A DNA stretch of 26,658 nucleotides from JBQTII01 sp052387905 (GTDB lineage: Bacteria > Actinomycetota > Actinomycetes > Sporichthyales > Sporichthyaceae). Below the pieces are notes generated by a model. It did not search any database. It worked only from the letters and a program-made list of their open reading frames with translations, and was not told the origin of the DNA. Made by a program: the position numbers and the translations under genes. The stretch is from the NCBI GenBank assembly GCA_052387905.1, contig JBQTIR010000054.1:1-26658 (forward strand), read 5' to 3'. Within the stretch, counting starts at the first letter, position 1. The number at the start of each line of letters is the position of its first letter. Below are positions 17,730 through 26,363 of the stretch, piece by piece.

Positions 17730-18086
17730 TCAGTCCTCGACAGCGCGCAGGATCCGCAGGTGACCGCGTCGGCCGATCTCGACGACGGAGGAGGGATCTC
17801 CGTGCTGAGTCGGGGGGCGGCCCGCCTCGCGCACGGCATTCGCCAGCGCCTCGAGATCGTCGGAGGAGGGACCGAGGTCGAGTTGGTCCGGGGCCAGCCG
17901 CAGGACCTCCCAGCCACGCGGCGCCGTGAGCCGCTCGGCGTGCTCGGAGCACAGGTCGTAGCAGTGCGGCTCGGCGTAGGTGGCGAGCGGGCCCAGCACC
18001 GCGGTCGAATCGCGGTAGACGTAAGTGAGCGTCGCCACTGCGGGACGCTTGCATGCATTTCGCGAACACCGTCGAGCACCGGTCAC
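17730..18086 (-). CDS. DUF3499 protein
   Basis: A 118-residue actinobacterial protein of DUF3499. Signature positions are RRCSRNACKRPAVATLTYVYRDSTAVLGPL and AEPHCYDLCSEHAERLT; paired cysteines and a histidine (two Cys near residues 7-12, Cys-x2-Cys-x2-His near 42-48) suggest a structural zinc site. The function is unknown; it is usually found directly upstream of manB, as here. The start is GTG 18084-18086, which matches the expected N terminus. The codon lies inside a 15-bp palindrome, and GGAGGAG is 14 nt upstream, slightly far for a Shine-Dalgarno. Confidence 0.88.
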   Translation of the reverse strand: MTGARRCSRNACKRPAVATLTYVYRDSTAVLGPLATYAEPHCYDLCSEHAERLTAPRGWEVLRLAPDQLDLGPSSDDLEALANAVREAGRPPTQHGDPSSVVEIGRRGHLRILRAVED

Positions 18087-18096
18087 GATTCGTGAC
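18082..18096. promoter_or_regulatory. 15-bp palindrome over the DUF3499 start codon
   Basis: GTCACGATTCGTGAC has perfect 7-bp arms around one central base. It covers the GTG start of DUF3499 and lies within the 110-bp divergent region shared with the zincin-like gene. It could be an operator or an RNA hairpin that limits initiation of the DUF3499-manB operon. Confidence 0.45.
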
Positions 18097-18196
18097 GGTA
18101 CTCCTCCGACCGGGTCGGGGCCGGGATTGCCGCTCGCGGTGCGGAGTGTGTCGCGCCGGCCGGGACACCACGCCCGTACGCCCTACCCTGAGCGAC

Positions 18197-18613
18197 GTGC
18201 GTCGTCGAGTGGTGCGGGATCGGCACGGCCGCGGCCTGCGCGGTCCGCTGGCCCCGGCCGGCAATCCGTGCGCCCGTACTCGCGCCGAGGAGTTCAACGA
18301 CCTGGTGCTGGACGCGGTGGAGCGACTCGAACGTCGCTGGCGCCGCGAACTCGCCGTGGTCGAGTTCGCCGTCGAGGCGGTCCCGCCGGCCGTGACGGAC
18401 CCGATCCCGGCCCCGGCGGCACCCCTGGGCCGGCTCCATCCCGGCGGAGCCGGCCATCCTGCCCGGGTCGTCATCTACCGTCGTCCGGTGGAAGCCCGCG
18501 CCCACGGTCGCGCCGAGCGCGCGGCCCTGGTCCAGGACATCGTGGTGGAACAGGTGGCCCAGTTGCTCGGACTCGATCCCGAGACGGTCGACCCCGGTTA
18601 CGGCAGCGACTGA
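18197..18613 (+). CDS. Metallopeptidase-family (zincin-like) protein without HExxH
   Basis: A 138-residue member of the actinobacterial metallopeptidase (Zincin_1) family, with HGRGLRGPLAP at residues 10-20, RAEEFNDLVLDAVERLERRW, RVVIYRRPVE (90-99) and EQVAQLLGLDPETVDP at the end. The place of the zinc motif HExxH reads E-Q-V-A-Q (118-122), so the metal ligands are gone and catalysis is unlikely. I recall homologues with the same loss, so it may have a structural role. Start GTG 18197 lies 7 nt after TACCCT (18184-18189), a possible -10 box, which suggests a leaderless mRNA. It is divergent from DUF3499 and convergent with DUF5719, 17 bp away. The long frame upstream of the GTG is not supported. 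Confidence 0.8.
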   Translation: MRRRVVRDRHGRGLRGPLAPAGNPCARTRAEEFNDLVLDAVERLERRWRRELAVVEFAVEAVPPAVTDPIPAPAAPLGRLHPGGAGHPARVVIYRRPVEARAHGRAERAALVQDIVVEQVAQLLGLDPETVDPGYGSD

Positions 18614-18630
18614 CGGGCGGCCCGGCTCAG

Positions 18631-20154
18631 CTACGGGTCGATGACCGCACGCAGATCGGGGACCAAGGCGGGGAGTCCGACGACGAAGCGGCCGGTCACC
18701 AGTGCGGATACCGACAGGTCACTCCTACCGGCCCGCAGGATGCGGGCCGCGTACACCGGGGCTGAGTCCGGCGCCGGGACCACGAGCAAGACGTAGCGGC
18801 GCAGGCGCATCGGCGCGGGATCCAGGACCACGACGCGGCCAGCGGTGACCGCGACGGCCCGGGTGCTGACCTCGCCGTCCGGGGCCACGGCGTGCACCAT
18901 CACCTGCGCGTCGGCGCGGGTGGCGGTCAGCATCAGGCGCGTTGCGTAGGCCGGTGGGCCCAGCCCACCGGCGAGGACGGCCGGGGCGGTCAACGGGCGC
19001 GCCGCCGTGGCATAGGCGACATCGGCGATGCGGGTGCCCTTGCTGGTCGCCGAGCGGACCAGGCGAACAGCCGCGACGACCGGCCGGTCCGAGGTGATCA
19101 CCACACTCACCGCCTGGCCGGCCGCGGCGGAGTCGAGGTCGAACTCGGCAAGCCGGCCGGCGGTCAGCTCCAGGGTGTCGATCCCCGCCGGAGCGAAGGC
19201 GCTCTCCGCGGTCTGCAGGGTCACCGTCGCGATGGCATCGCGCTCCCCCGGTGCGATCACCTGCAACTTGCGGTCCAGGTCGCCCGCCGGTACACCCGGG
19301 ATGACCACGGTGCGGGTCGGCGAGGGCGCCGCCGCGATCCAGTCGATGCCGCGGGCCGCGATTCCGGGGGCGTCGGTGTCGTGCACGAAAGCCGCGACAC
19401 GTCCTCGGCTGGCCACCACCGACACCGCGAGGCGCGCGTGACCGGCGACAATCCCGTCAAGCGGGATGGACACCACGCCACGGGCGGGAATTTGGACATC
19501 GCTGGAGTTCGGTGCGGTCAGCGGGCCATCGGCATTCCAGAACCGCAGGTCGACGAGGGCGTCGGCGACCTCGGGGTTGGCGAGCACGAGGCGGTCCCGG
19601 CGGCCGGCATCGGTCCCTGCACCGACGAACCAGGCGGCCGCACCGGGGCGGGCGCAGGAGACCCCCGCCAGGCCACGGGCCGGCCCGGAACTCACCTGGG
19701 TGAGCAGATCCGCCGCCAGACCGGGCGCGAGCGCGCCGGAGGCCCGGGCGACCTGCGGCGTGCCGATGGCGCTGACGTCCAGGGTGAGCGCCCCGAGCTC
19801 CTCCCGCTTGGCGCGCGTCCGGTTCGTCGGGGAGAGATCGGCGAACATGGCCAGATCCACCATGTCTGACGATTCATCAGGTGATGGTGAATCATCCGAA
19901 CCCGGCACGCCGGGCATGGTGAGCGCGGGCGGCGGAACGGCCAGCGTGAGAGCACTGGCTCCACCGGAGCCGGACGCCACCGGCGCCGGACAGGCCAATT
20001 CCGCAGCCTGGACCGCTTCCGCGGCCCCGCGGGGGAGCGCGTCACCGGTGCCGATCGGAGCAAGCCCGAGTGCAGCCACGACCAAGACTGCGGCCGCCAC
20101 CCCCAACGGACGCACCCGCGAACCCGGGTCCGACCTGCTGCGCCGCTCGCTCAC
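18631..20154 (-). CDS. DUF5719 membrane-anchored/exported protein
   Basis: A 507-residue protein with one N-terminal hydrophobic segment (about residues 17-37, LGVAAAVLVVAALGLAPIG) and a large extracytoplasmic beta-rich remainder, Ala/Val-rich with few cysteines. It matches the DUF5719 proteins found next to the large GT2 gene in actinobacteria. No catalytic motif is recognised; a role in envelope polysaccharide assembly with the glycosyltransferase is inferred from the linkage. Start GTG 20154 overlaps the glycosyltransferase stop by 4 nt, so the two are coupled. Confidence 0.82.
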   Translation of the reverse strand: MSERRSRSDPGSRVRPLGVAAAVLVVAALGLAPIGTGDALPRGAAEAVQAAELACPAPVASGSGGASALTLAVPPPALTMPGVPGSDDSPSPDESSDMVDLAMFADLSPTNRTRAKREELGALTLDVSAIGTPQVARASGALAPGLAADLLTQVSSGPARGLAGVSCARPGAAAWFVGAGTDAGRRDRLVLANPEVADALVDLRFWNADGPLTAPNSSDVQIPARGVVSIPLDGIVAGHARLAVSVVASRGRVAAFVHDTDAPGIAARGIDWIAAAPSPTRTVVIPGVPAGDLDRKLQVIAPGERDAIATVTLQTAESAFAPAGIDTLELTAGRLAEFDLDSAAAGQAVSVVITSDRPVVAAVRLVRSATSKGTRIADVAYATAARPLTAPAVLAGGLGPPAYATRLMLTATRADAQVMVHAVAPDGEVSTRAVAVTAGRVVVLDPAPMRLRRYVLLVVPAPDSAPVYAARILRAGRSDLSVSALVTGRFVVGLPALVPDLRAVIDP

Positions 20155-23100
20155 TGGTCCACCCTCGGGGCCCGCCGCCGTCGCGGGGAGGTCGATTCGG
20201 CCACCACAGACCGCTCGTCCTCCTCGCCGCCGTCATCAGGGCGTCGACGTGACCCGCCGGGCAACGCCAACACCACCACACCGAGCACCAGGACCGCCTG
20301 GGAGAACATCCACACCCCGCGCACCGGGTCCGACCAGCGCAGCTCAAGGCGACCGCCACCGGCCGGCAACTCGAAGGCCTGCGCCCAGCCCGCGCGTTGC
20401 AGGCCGCGCAGTTCCCGGCCGTCAACCTCCGCGCTCCAGTGACCGTCGGCCGGCTCGGCCAGCGTCAGAAAACCGGCCGGAGTTTGCGGTGGCAGGTCGA
20501 CGTCGGCACTGACCGCATCCGAGGCCAGCGGTACGCGCTGCGTCGACCCCGAGGACACCACCATCAGACGCGCGACCGGAATCTGGAGGCGCCAAAGCCC
20601 ATCGCCACCGGCGGTGCTGACCCGTTCGAGCGCGGGTACCGCGTCCAGGCCCCGCGCGATGTCGTCGTCGATCGGGGAACGCACCAGCACGAAGCGGACC
20701 CCGAAGTCGACCAACCGCTCGGCCTGAGCGTCCCCCCGGCCGGACACCAGGTCGGCGACCAGGGACTCCAGCGCCCGCACCGCAGCGGGCGGGACCCCGC
20801 GGTCGGCGTCCCCCAACTGCGGACCGCTGCCGCGCACCAGGGCGTAGGACAGCCCGGTGACCGCGAGTTCCTCGCTCGCCTCCAGATCGGCGAAGTCCTC
20901 CTGCGGGTCGGCACCGGTCTCCCGGGAGCGCAGCACCAGAGTCCGAGGTCGGTCTTGGGTGCCGGCCTCGGCCGCAACGAAGGCGGGCACCAAGGGGGCG
21001 GAGTCGCGGCGCAACGGGTCACCTGCGCCGGAGGCCATCCAGGTTGCGGCGGCCACCACTGGGGAACCGAGTGCAAGCAGGGCCACGGCGCCGGCCAGAA
21101 GTTGGGCGACCCCGAAGTCCCGGGCAGCGAGGCGCGTACCCAGGGTGTGCAAGCCGACTGCAGCGGCGCTGAGCAGGCACAGAGCAGCCAGGGCGAGAGC
21201 GACGCCGGGCCAGATCGGGGCCGCCGCCCCGCCCACCGGCGCAGCCACCTCGAACCGAGAAGCCACCAGGGCGACCAGATAGGCCACGACGGCTCCCGCG
21301 ATCCCCACCGCGGGACCTGCGGGCCGACGGGCGAGCGCGACGCCGGCGAAGCCGGCGAACACGATCGCCGCGCCGACCAGGCCCGGCACTGAACCTGGTC
21401 CGCCGGGGTCGAGCAGCACCAGACGCCAGGTGTCCCAGCTGTCCTCCGCCAGCCCGGGACCCGGCAGACCGGGTTCACCGAAGAGCCGCGAGGGGTCGGT
21501 GACGATCTCCAGCGACCAGGGCATCAGCGCGACGACCGGGACGCCGAGCGCGATGGCCAGGCGCGCCAGCAGCGCCCGCTCGTCCGCGCGGCCAGAACCG
21601 ATCCGCACCACGCGCAGGCGTGCGAGCGCGAGGATCGCCAGGGCCGCGATCACAGCCAGCACCCAGGTCAGGGGGGCCAGCGCCCCGACCACCGTGAGGG
21701 CCAGCGCCCCGGCCCACGCCGCGCGATTGGTCCCGGGACGCGCCGGCGTGCCCACCACCCGAACGGCGCTGAGCACGACGAGCGGGAGCAGGGCGATGGC
21801 CGCTGCGCTCCCGACCCGGCCGGCCGCGATCGCTCCGGTGAGGACCGGCGCACTCGCGTAGGCGACCGCGGCCCACGCGCGCAACGGGCGGGAGGTCGGC
21901 AACGTCGATCCGACGAGATACACCAGCAGCCCGGCGAGCGGGACGCTGCCGAGCAGCACGAGGGTCAGCGCGAGATCGGCACTGCCCAGTCCCAACGTCG
22001 CCAGCATCGCCAGCAGGGCGAGATAGGGCGGCGACGCGTCCGCGCTGCCCAGCCCCTGGTCGGACCAGGATCCGAGATAGGAGTCCCATAGGGCGCCGGC
22101 GCCGTCCGGGGCGGGCAGCATCGCCCCGCCGAGCAGGCGGCCGCCGCCGAGCAGGTCCCGACCGGCGAGCAGTGCCACGAGCACCAGTGCGACGGCGAGC
22201 ATCGCCGGGATGGAGCGGACCAGACGACGGGCGAGCACACCGCCGGCCCCCCGCTCGATGTTCTCCGCGTCCTCCGCGACGGGGCCGGACTCACGCACCC
22301 GGTGCCCACCGATGGCCGCCGATTCGGTCCGCCGGCCGGCTGCCACGCCGCGCAAGGCGTCCAGGCCCTGCGAGATCTGGTGGCCCGGACGGGGAAAGAG
22401 GCGGCGCAGCGAGCGTGGATCGACGTGGTGGTCCACCCGGCGTGCCGCGCGCATCCGGCGCACCGCGCGCGGTCGGATCAACACCGCCCCGGCGGCGCGC
22501 AACTCGTCTGCCGCGTACCCGGGCAACTTCGCGAGCAGGTAACCGACGGCTCGGGCAAGACATCCCAGCAGCAATCGGGGCACGGCCATCACGACGGCGA
22601 GCGTGGGCAGGTTGGCCAGCAGCACCCGCAGTGCACCCGCACGGTCGAGCAGGTGCACCCGACCGGTGCCGATGTGGACGACGCGGCGGGACGCCGCGGA
22701 CGCCTCGGCGTGGTAGATGACCGCGCTGGGGACCACGGCCACCTTGTGTCCGGCCAGCCAGGCCCGCCAGCACAGATCGACGTCGTCGCGCATCAACGGT
22801 AGGTAGGGGTCGAACCCGCCGAGGGCGTCCCAGACATCACGGCGCACCAACATGCCCGCGCTGGAGACCGCGAGCGCGCTGCGGCGTTGATCGTGCTGGC
22901 CCTGATCCTGTTCTCCGCGTTCCAGATCGGTCTCGCGGCGCCCACCGGCGTCGATGCTGACACCGACCTCCAGGAGCACCCGGCGCTTGTACCAACCGCG
23001 CACCTTGGGACCGACGATCGCCAGCGACGGGTCCGCCTCGACCGCAATGAGTAGCTGTGCGAGCGCTTCGGGTTCCGGCTCACTGTCATCGTGCAGCAGC

Positions 23101-23375
23101 CACAGCCACTCGCGCTCGGTGCCGGTATCGGCCGGCACCTCGCGCAGCACCGCACCGATCGCGGCGCCGTACCCGGTGCTAGGGGCCAACGCCAGTGGCA
23201 CACTCCCCGTCGCGGCGGTGATCAACGCCGGGCTGGAGTCGGTACTGCCGGTGTCGGCGCAGAGCACCCGTACCGGCGCCTGGGTCTGGGCGGTGAGGCC
23301 GGCGAGCACCTGCGGGAGCCAGCGTTCCCCGTTGTGCGAGATCAGGACCGCGGTGACGTGGTGCCCCTGCGTCAT
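20151..23375 (-). CDS. Large membrane family-2 glycosyltransferase
   Basis: A 1074-residue fusion of an N-terminal GT2 domain (about 1-245) and a long polytopic membrane region. In the catalytic domain are VTAVLISHNGERWL, CADTGSTDSS for nucleotide-sugar binding, the metal-binding DDS (96-98) and the acceptor-side DDVDLCWRAW (197-206), so it should be active. From about residue 250 the protein has many transmembrane helices, followed by a beta-rich extracytoplasmic part and a final hydrophobic segment before a basic tail rich in Arg. This suggests transfer or presentation of a glycan across the membrane. The sugar and acceptor are unknown. It starts 7 nt after the whiB stop and overlaps DUF5719. 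Confidence 0.88.
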   Translation of the reverse strand: MTQGHHVTAVLISHNGERWLPQVLAGLTAQTQAPVRVLCADTGSTDSSPALITAATGSVPLALAPSTGYGAAIGAVLREVPADTGTEREWLWLLHDDSEPEPEALAQLLIAVEADPSLAIVGPKVRGWYKRRVLLEVGVSIDAGGRRETDLERGEQDQGQHDQRRSALAVSSAGMLVRRDVWDALGGFDPYLPLMRDDVDLCWRAWLAGHKVAVVPSAVIYHAEASAASRRVVHIGTGRVHLLDRAGALRVLLANLPTLAVVMAVPRLLLGCLARAVGYLLAKLPGYAADELRAAGAVLIRPRAVRRMRAARRVDHHVDPRSLRRLFPRPGHQISQGLDALRGVAAGRRTESAAIGGHRVRESGPVAEDAENIERGAGGVLARRLVRSIPAMLAVALVLVALLAGRDLLGGGRLLGGAMLPAPDGAGALWDSYLGSWSDQGLGSADASPPYLALLAMLATLGLGSADLALTLVLLGSVPLAGLLVYLVGSTLPTSRPLRAWAAVAYASAPVLTGAIAAGRVGSAAAIALLPLVVLSAVRVVGTPARPGTNRAAWAGALALTVVGALAPLTWVLAVIAALAILALARLRVVRIGSGRADERALLARLAIALGVPVVALMPWSLEIVTDPSRLFGEPGLPGPGLAEDSWDTWRLVLLDPGGPGSVPGLVGAAIVFAGFAGVALARRPAGPAVGIAGAVVAYLVALVASRFEVAAPVGGAAAPIWPGVALALAALCLLSAAAVGLHTLGTRLAARDFGVAQLLAGAVALLALGSPVVAAATWMASGAGDPLRRDSAPLVPAFVAAEAGTQDRPRTLVLRSRETGADPQEDFADLEASEELAVTGLSYALVRGSGPQLGDADRGVPPAAVRALESLVADLVSGRGDAQAERLVDFGVRFVLVRSPIDDDIARGLDAVPALERVSTAGGDGLWRLQIPVARLMVVSSGSTQRVPLASDAVSADVDLPPQTPAGFLTLAEPADGHWSAEVDGRELRGLQRAGWAQAFELPAGGGRLELRWSDPVRGVWMFSQAVLVLGVVVLALPGGSRRRPDDGGEEDERSVVAESTSPRRRRAPRVDQ

Positions 23376-23382
23376 AAGGAAC

Positions 23383-23643
23383 CTAGACGGCGCGCTTCTT
23401 CAAGCGGCGGCGTTCACGCTCCGACATGCCGCCCCAGATTCCGAAGCGCTCGTCGTGCCCCAGGGCGTACTCGAGGCAGTCATTGCGCACGTTGCAGGAG
23501 AGGCACACCTTCTTGGCTTCCCGGGTGGAGCCGCCCTTCTCCGGGAAGAAGGCCTCCGGATCCGTCTGCGCACACAGGGCTTGCTCCTGCCAGGTGATCT
23601 CGCGCTCGACGCCACCGAGCAATGGGAGGAATACCTCGCCCAT
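23383..23643 (-). CDS. whiB2: WhiB2/WhmD-type iron-sulfur transcription factor
   Basis: An 86-residue WhiB-family regulator that binds a [4Fe-4S] cluster through Cys24, Cys47, Cys50 and Cys56 (C-x22-C-x2-C-x5-C), followed by the GIWGG turn (68-72) and the basic DNA-binding tail RERRRLKKRAV. The sequence CAQTDPEAFFPEKGGSTREAKKVC places it in the WhiB/WhmD (WhiB2) group that controls septation and sporulation. The start ATG 23643 has an excellent GAGGAGG upstream. The reading frame is also open upstream to a GTG at 23784. Neighbours match the mycobacterial whiB2-fbiA-fbiB order. It heads the minus-strand operon with the glycosyltransferase. Confidence 0.95.
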   Translation of the reverse strand: MGEVFLPLLGGVEREITWQEQALCAQTDPEAFFPEKGGSTREAKKVCLSCNVRNDCLEYALGHDERFGIWGGMSERERRRLKKRAV

Positions 23644-24078
23644 CGCTGCCTCCTCGCCACTGATGTGCCCCGTTGAGAGGTGTCTGTTCGGATGCCGCTC
23701 AGGTGTTCCGTCGTCGCCGTAGCTGTGACTTGGCCATCCGCCGTTGGCGGACCGTTCCTGGGGTGACTCGAAGATGAACGACACAGGTGGAATTACATGC
23801 CTGCAAATCCCTCCGCGTCAACCGGGTCGGTGCTAATGAATCTCTCCGTCGGTACGAATGAGCCGTTCGGAGGATGCCGGAGAGTGACCATATGCACACA
23901 AACGCACCTGTGGGCCCACCAGCGGGGCGGGCTGTACCCCGACCAAAGCACCCTTGCGTTGCCTCCCGCCCCACCCGTCCCAGAACGTGCACGATCGGTG
24001 TGTGGCCGCGGGGCCGATCGGGTGATCGCTGACAGATGCGGGAATTGATCATCCTGCGGCGGGTGCGACGATGCCGCG
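23644..24078. other. Divergent intergenic region between whiB2 and cofD
   Basis: A 435-bp region with no supported gene; small frames here lack a ribosome-binding site and family resemblance. It holds the whiB promoter and a roughly 140-nt whiB 5' leader. For cofD I see no convincing promoter; CTGACA at 24029-24034 is a weak -35 candidate. Confidence 0.6.
23792..23821 (-). promoter_or_regulatory. Sigma-70-like promoter for whiB2 operon
   Basis: On the minus strand: -35 TTGACG (23816-23821), an 18-bp spacer, and -10 TGTAAT (23792-23797). Each box matches the consensus at five of six positions. The predicted start is near 23784, giving a leader of about 141 nt before ATG 23643. Confidence 0.65.
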
Positions 24079-25065
24079 GTGCGCATCGTGGTGCTGGCCG
24101 GCGGTGTCGGTGCCGCCCGTTTCCTGCTGGGGCTGCGCGCCGTCACCACTGACGGCGACGGACCACTCGCCGATATCACGGTGATCGGTAACACCGCCGA
24201 CGACATCGTGTTCGCCGGCCTGCACCTGTCCCCCGACCTGGACACCGTGATGTACACCCTCGGCGGTGGCGTGCATCCCGAGCAGGGGTGGGGCCGGATC
24301 GGCGAGACCAGTGCCGTGCAGGACGAACTGCGGGCCTACGGCGAGGGTCCGGACTGGTTCACCCTCGGCGACCGGGACATCGCCACCCACCTGGTGCGCA
24401 CGCGAATGCTGCGCGAGGGCGCCGCACTCTCAGCCGCGACCGCGCGTCTGTGCGCACGCTGGCAGCTCGGCGTGACGCTGCTGCCGATGAGCGACGACCC
24501 CGTGCGCACGCTGATCGAGATCGACGAAGCCGCGGAGCCGGTGCACTTCCAGGACTACTGGGTCAGGCGCCGCGCCGAACCGGTGGCACGCGCAGTGATT
24601 CTCGACGGGATCGGCGCGGCCCGTCCCGCTCCCGGTGTGCTCGCGGCCATCGCCGACGCCGACCTCGTCGTGCTGCCGCCGTCGAATCCGGTGGTCAGTA
24701 TCGGAACGATCCTCGCCGTCCCCGGCATCCACGACGCCGTAAGGAGCGCCGGCGCCCCGGTCGTCGGGCTGTCCCCGATCATCGACGGGGCCCCGGTGCG
24801 CGGGATGGCCGACAAGATGCTCGCCGCGATCGGCGTCCGGACCAGCGCTGCGGCCGTGGCGCTGCACTACGGGGCACGCTCGGCCGGTGGCGTGCTTGAC
24901 GGCTGGTTGGTCCACACCACCGATGCCGATGCGGTCCCCGCCCTCGCCGACGTCGGGATCGTGGCCCGGGCAGTCCCGTTGCTGATGTGGGATCTGAGCG
25001 CCAGCACGGAGATGGCTCGCGCGGCCCTCGACCTGGCGGCTGACCTGCGCGGGCGCCCGCGATGA
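24079..25065 (+). CDS. fbiA: 2-phospho-L-lactate (phosphoenolpyruvyl) transferase, F420 biosynthesis
   Basis: A 328-residue CofD/FbiA enzyme. It joins the phosphorylated three-carbon unit (phospholactate or phosphoenolpyruvate carried on guanosine diphosphate) to the deazaflavin Fo, making (dehydro)F420-0 in the cytoplasm. Visible signatures are LAGGVGAARFLLGL (6-19), NTADDIVFAGLHLSPDLDTVMYTLGG, and VVLPPSNPVVSIGTILAVPGI. Length is normal. The start GTG 24079 fits the family N terminus (MRIVVLAGG); ATG 24071 is in another frame. No good ribosome-binding site precedes it. The stop overlaps the fbiB start by 4 nt. It is divergent from whiB2. Confidence 0.95.
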   Translation: MRIVVLAGGVGAARFLLGLRAVTTDGDGPLADITVIGNTADDIVFAGLHLSPDLDTVMYTLGGGVHPEQGWGRIGETSAVQDELRAYGEGPDWFTLGDRDIATHLVRTRMLREGAALSAATARLCARWQLGVTLLPMSDDPVRTLIEIDEAAEPVHFQDYWVRRRAEPVARAVILDGIGAARPAPGVLAAIADADLVVLPPSNPVVSIGTILAVPGIHDAVRSAGAPVVGLSPIIDGAPVRGMADKMLAAIGVRTSAAAVALHYGARSAGGVLDGWLVHTTDADAVPALADVGIVARAVPLLMWDLSASTEMARAALDLAADLRGRPR

Positions 25066-26363
25066 AGTCCCCCGGTCGCCTCTCGATCCACCCCGTCACC
25101 GGCATCGGCGAGGTCACCGGCGGCACTGATCTCGCCGCACTCGCCCTCGCCCACGCCGACCTGCGGACCGGGGATGTGCTCGTCGTCTCCAGCAAGATCG
25201 TCAGCAAGGCCGAGGGACGCATGCGCCGGGCAGATGACCGCGAGGACGCGATCACGGCGGAGGCCGTGCGGGTGGTCGCATCGCGACGCGGAACCCGCAT
25301 CGTCGAGACCCGACATGGACTCGTGCTCGCCGCCGCCGGGGTCGACGCCAGCAACACCGCGCCTGGCACGATCCTGCTGCTTCCCGTCGATCCCGACGAG
25401 AGCGCGCGGCGACTACGCGCGGGGATTGCCGCAGCCGGTGGGCCGGACGTGGCGATCATCATCAGCGACTCCCTCGGCAGGCCGTGGCGCATCGGCGTCG
25501 TCGATGTGGCGATCGGGGTGGCCGGGATCGAGGCGGCGGCGGACCTGCGCGGCACCGTGGACGCCTATGGCAATCCGTTGGAAGTGACCGTGGTGGCCGT
25601 CGCCGACGAGGTCGCCGCCGCCGCGGAACTGGTGAAGCCCAAGCTCGGCGCGGTGCCGATGGCGGTGGTCCGCGGACTGGCTCACTTCGTGCGCGCCGAG
25701 GACGGCCCTGGTGCGCGGGCGCTGGTGCGACCCGCCTCCGAGGACATGTTCAGCCTCGGGACCGCCGAAGCGATGCAGGCCGCGGTACCTTCGCGCCGGA
25801 CGGTCCGTCACTTCACTGCCGCACAACCGGATCCCGCCTCGGTCGACCGTGCCCTCGCCGCCGCATTGACGGCGCCGGCGCCCCACCACAGCACGCCGTT
25901 TCGCTTCGTCGTCCTGGAAACCGATGCGGCCCGCACGAGGCTGCTTTCGGCCATGCGGGATGCCTGGGTCTTGGACCTGCGCGGAGACGGGTTGACAGAG
26001 GATCAGATTTCTCGACGGACAGCACGCGGAGACGTGTTGCGACGGGCACCGCTTCTCATCGTGCCGGCGCTTACCGGCGAAGGCCGCCAGCACTACCCTG
26101 ATGCAGCGCGCTCAGCGGCGGAGGAACGGATGTTCCTCGCCGCGGGCGGTGGCGCCGTGCAGTCGCTGTTGATTGCGCTCGCCGCAGCAGGCCTCGGATC
26201 GGCCTGGGTGTCCTCCGCGATCTTCTGCCCCGACGCCGCCCGCGCCGCCCTCGGCCTGCCTGCCGATTGGGAGCCGCTCGGCGTCGTTGCGGTCGGAGTG
26301 CCGGCCTCTGCACCCGAACCCCGCCCTCTCCTCGACGCGGAAGCATTCATCCGCCGGCGATAG
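25062..26363 (+). CDS. fbiB: Coenzyme F420:gamma-glutamyl ligase fused to nitroreductase domain
   Basis: A 433-residue two-domain FbiB. Residues 1-240 are the CofE ligase, which adds glutamates to F420-0 with GTP; seen are VVSSKIVSKAEGR, GVDASNTAPGTILLLP, and IISDSLGRPWR. Residues 243-433 are a FMN-binding nitroreductase-like domain beginning PSRRTVRHF, with GGAVQSLLIALAAAGLGSAWVSS. In mycobacterial FbiB this domain reduces dehydro-F420-0 and is needed for long glutamate tails. Start ATG 25062 overlaps the fbiA stop (ATGA), so the two are cotranslated. Full length and intact. Confidence 0.95.
   Translation: MKSPGRLSIHPVTGIGEVTGGTDLAALALAHADLRTGDVLVVSSKIVSKAEGRMRRADDREDAITAEAVRVVASRRGTRIVETRHGLVLAAAGVDASNTAPGTILLLPVDPDESARRLRAGIAAAGGPDVAIIISDSLGRPWRIGVVDVAIGVAGIEAAADLRGTVDAYGNPLEVTVVAVADEVAAAAELVKPKLGAVPMAVVRGLAHFVRAEDGPGARALVRPASEDMFSLGTAEAMQAAVPSRRTVRHFTAAQPDPASVDRALAAALTAPAPHHSTPFRFVVLETDAARTRLLSAMRDAWVLDLRGDGLTEDQISRRTARGDVLRRAPLLIVPALTGEGRQHYPDAARSAAEERMFLAAGGGAVQSLLIALAAAGLGSAWVSSAIFCPDAARAALGLPADWEPLGVVAVGVPASAPEPRPLLDAEAFIRRR

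Noticed and set aside
24071..24081. ATG 24071 as the start of fbiA
   Set aside because: It is not in the fbiA reading frame; GTG 24079 leads directly into the conserved N terminus.
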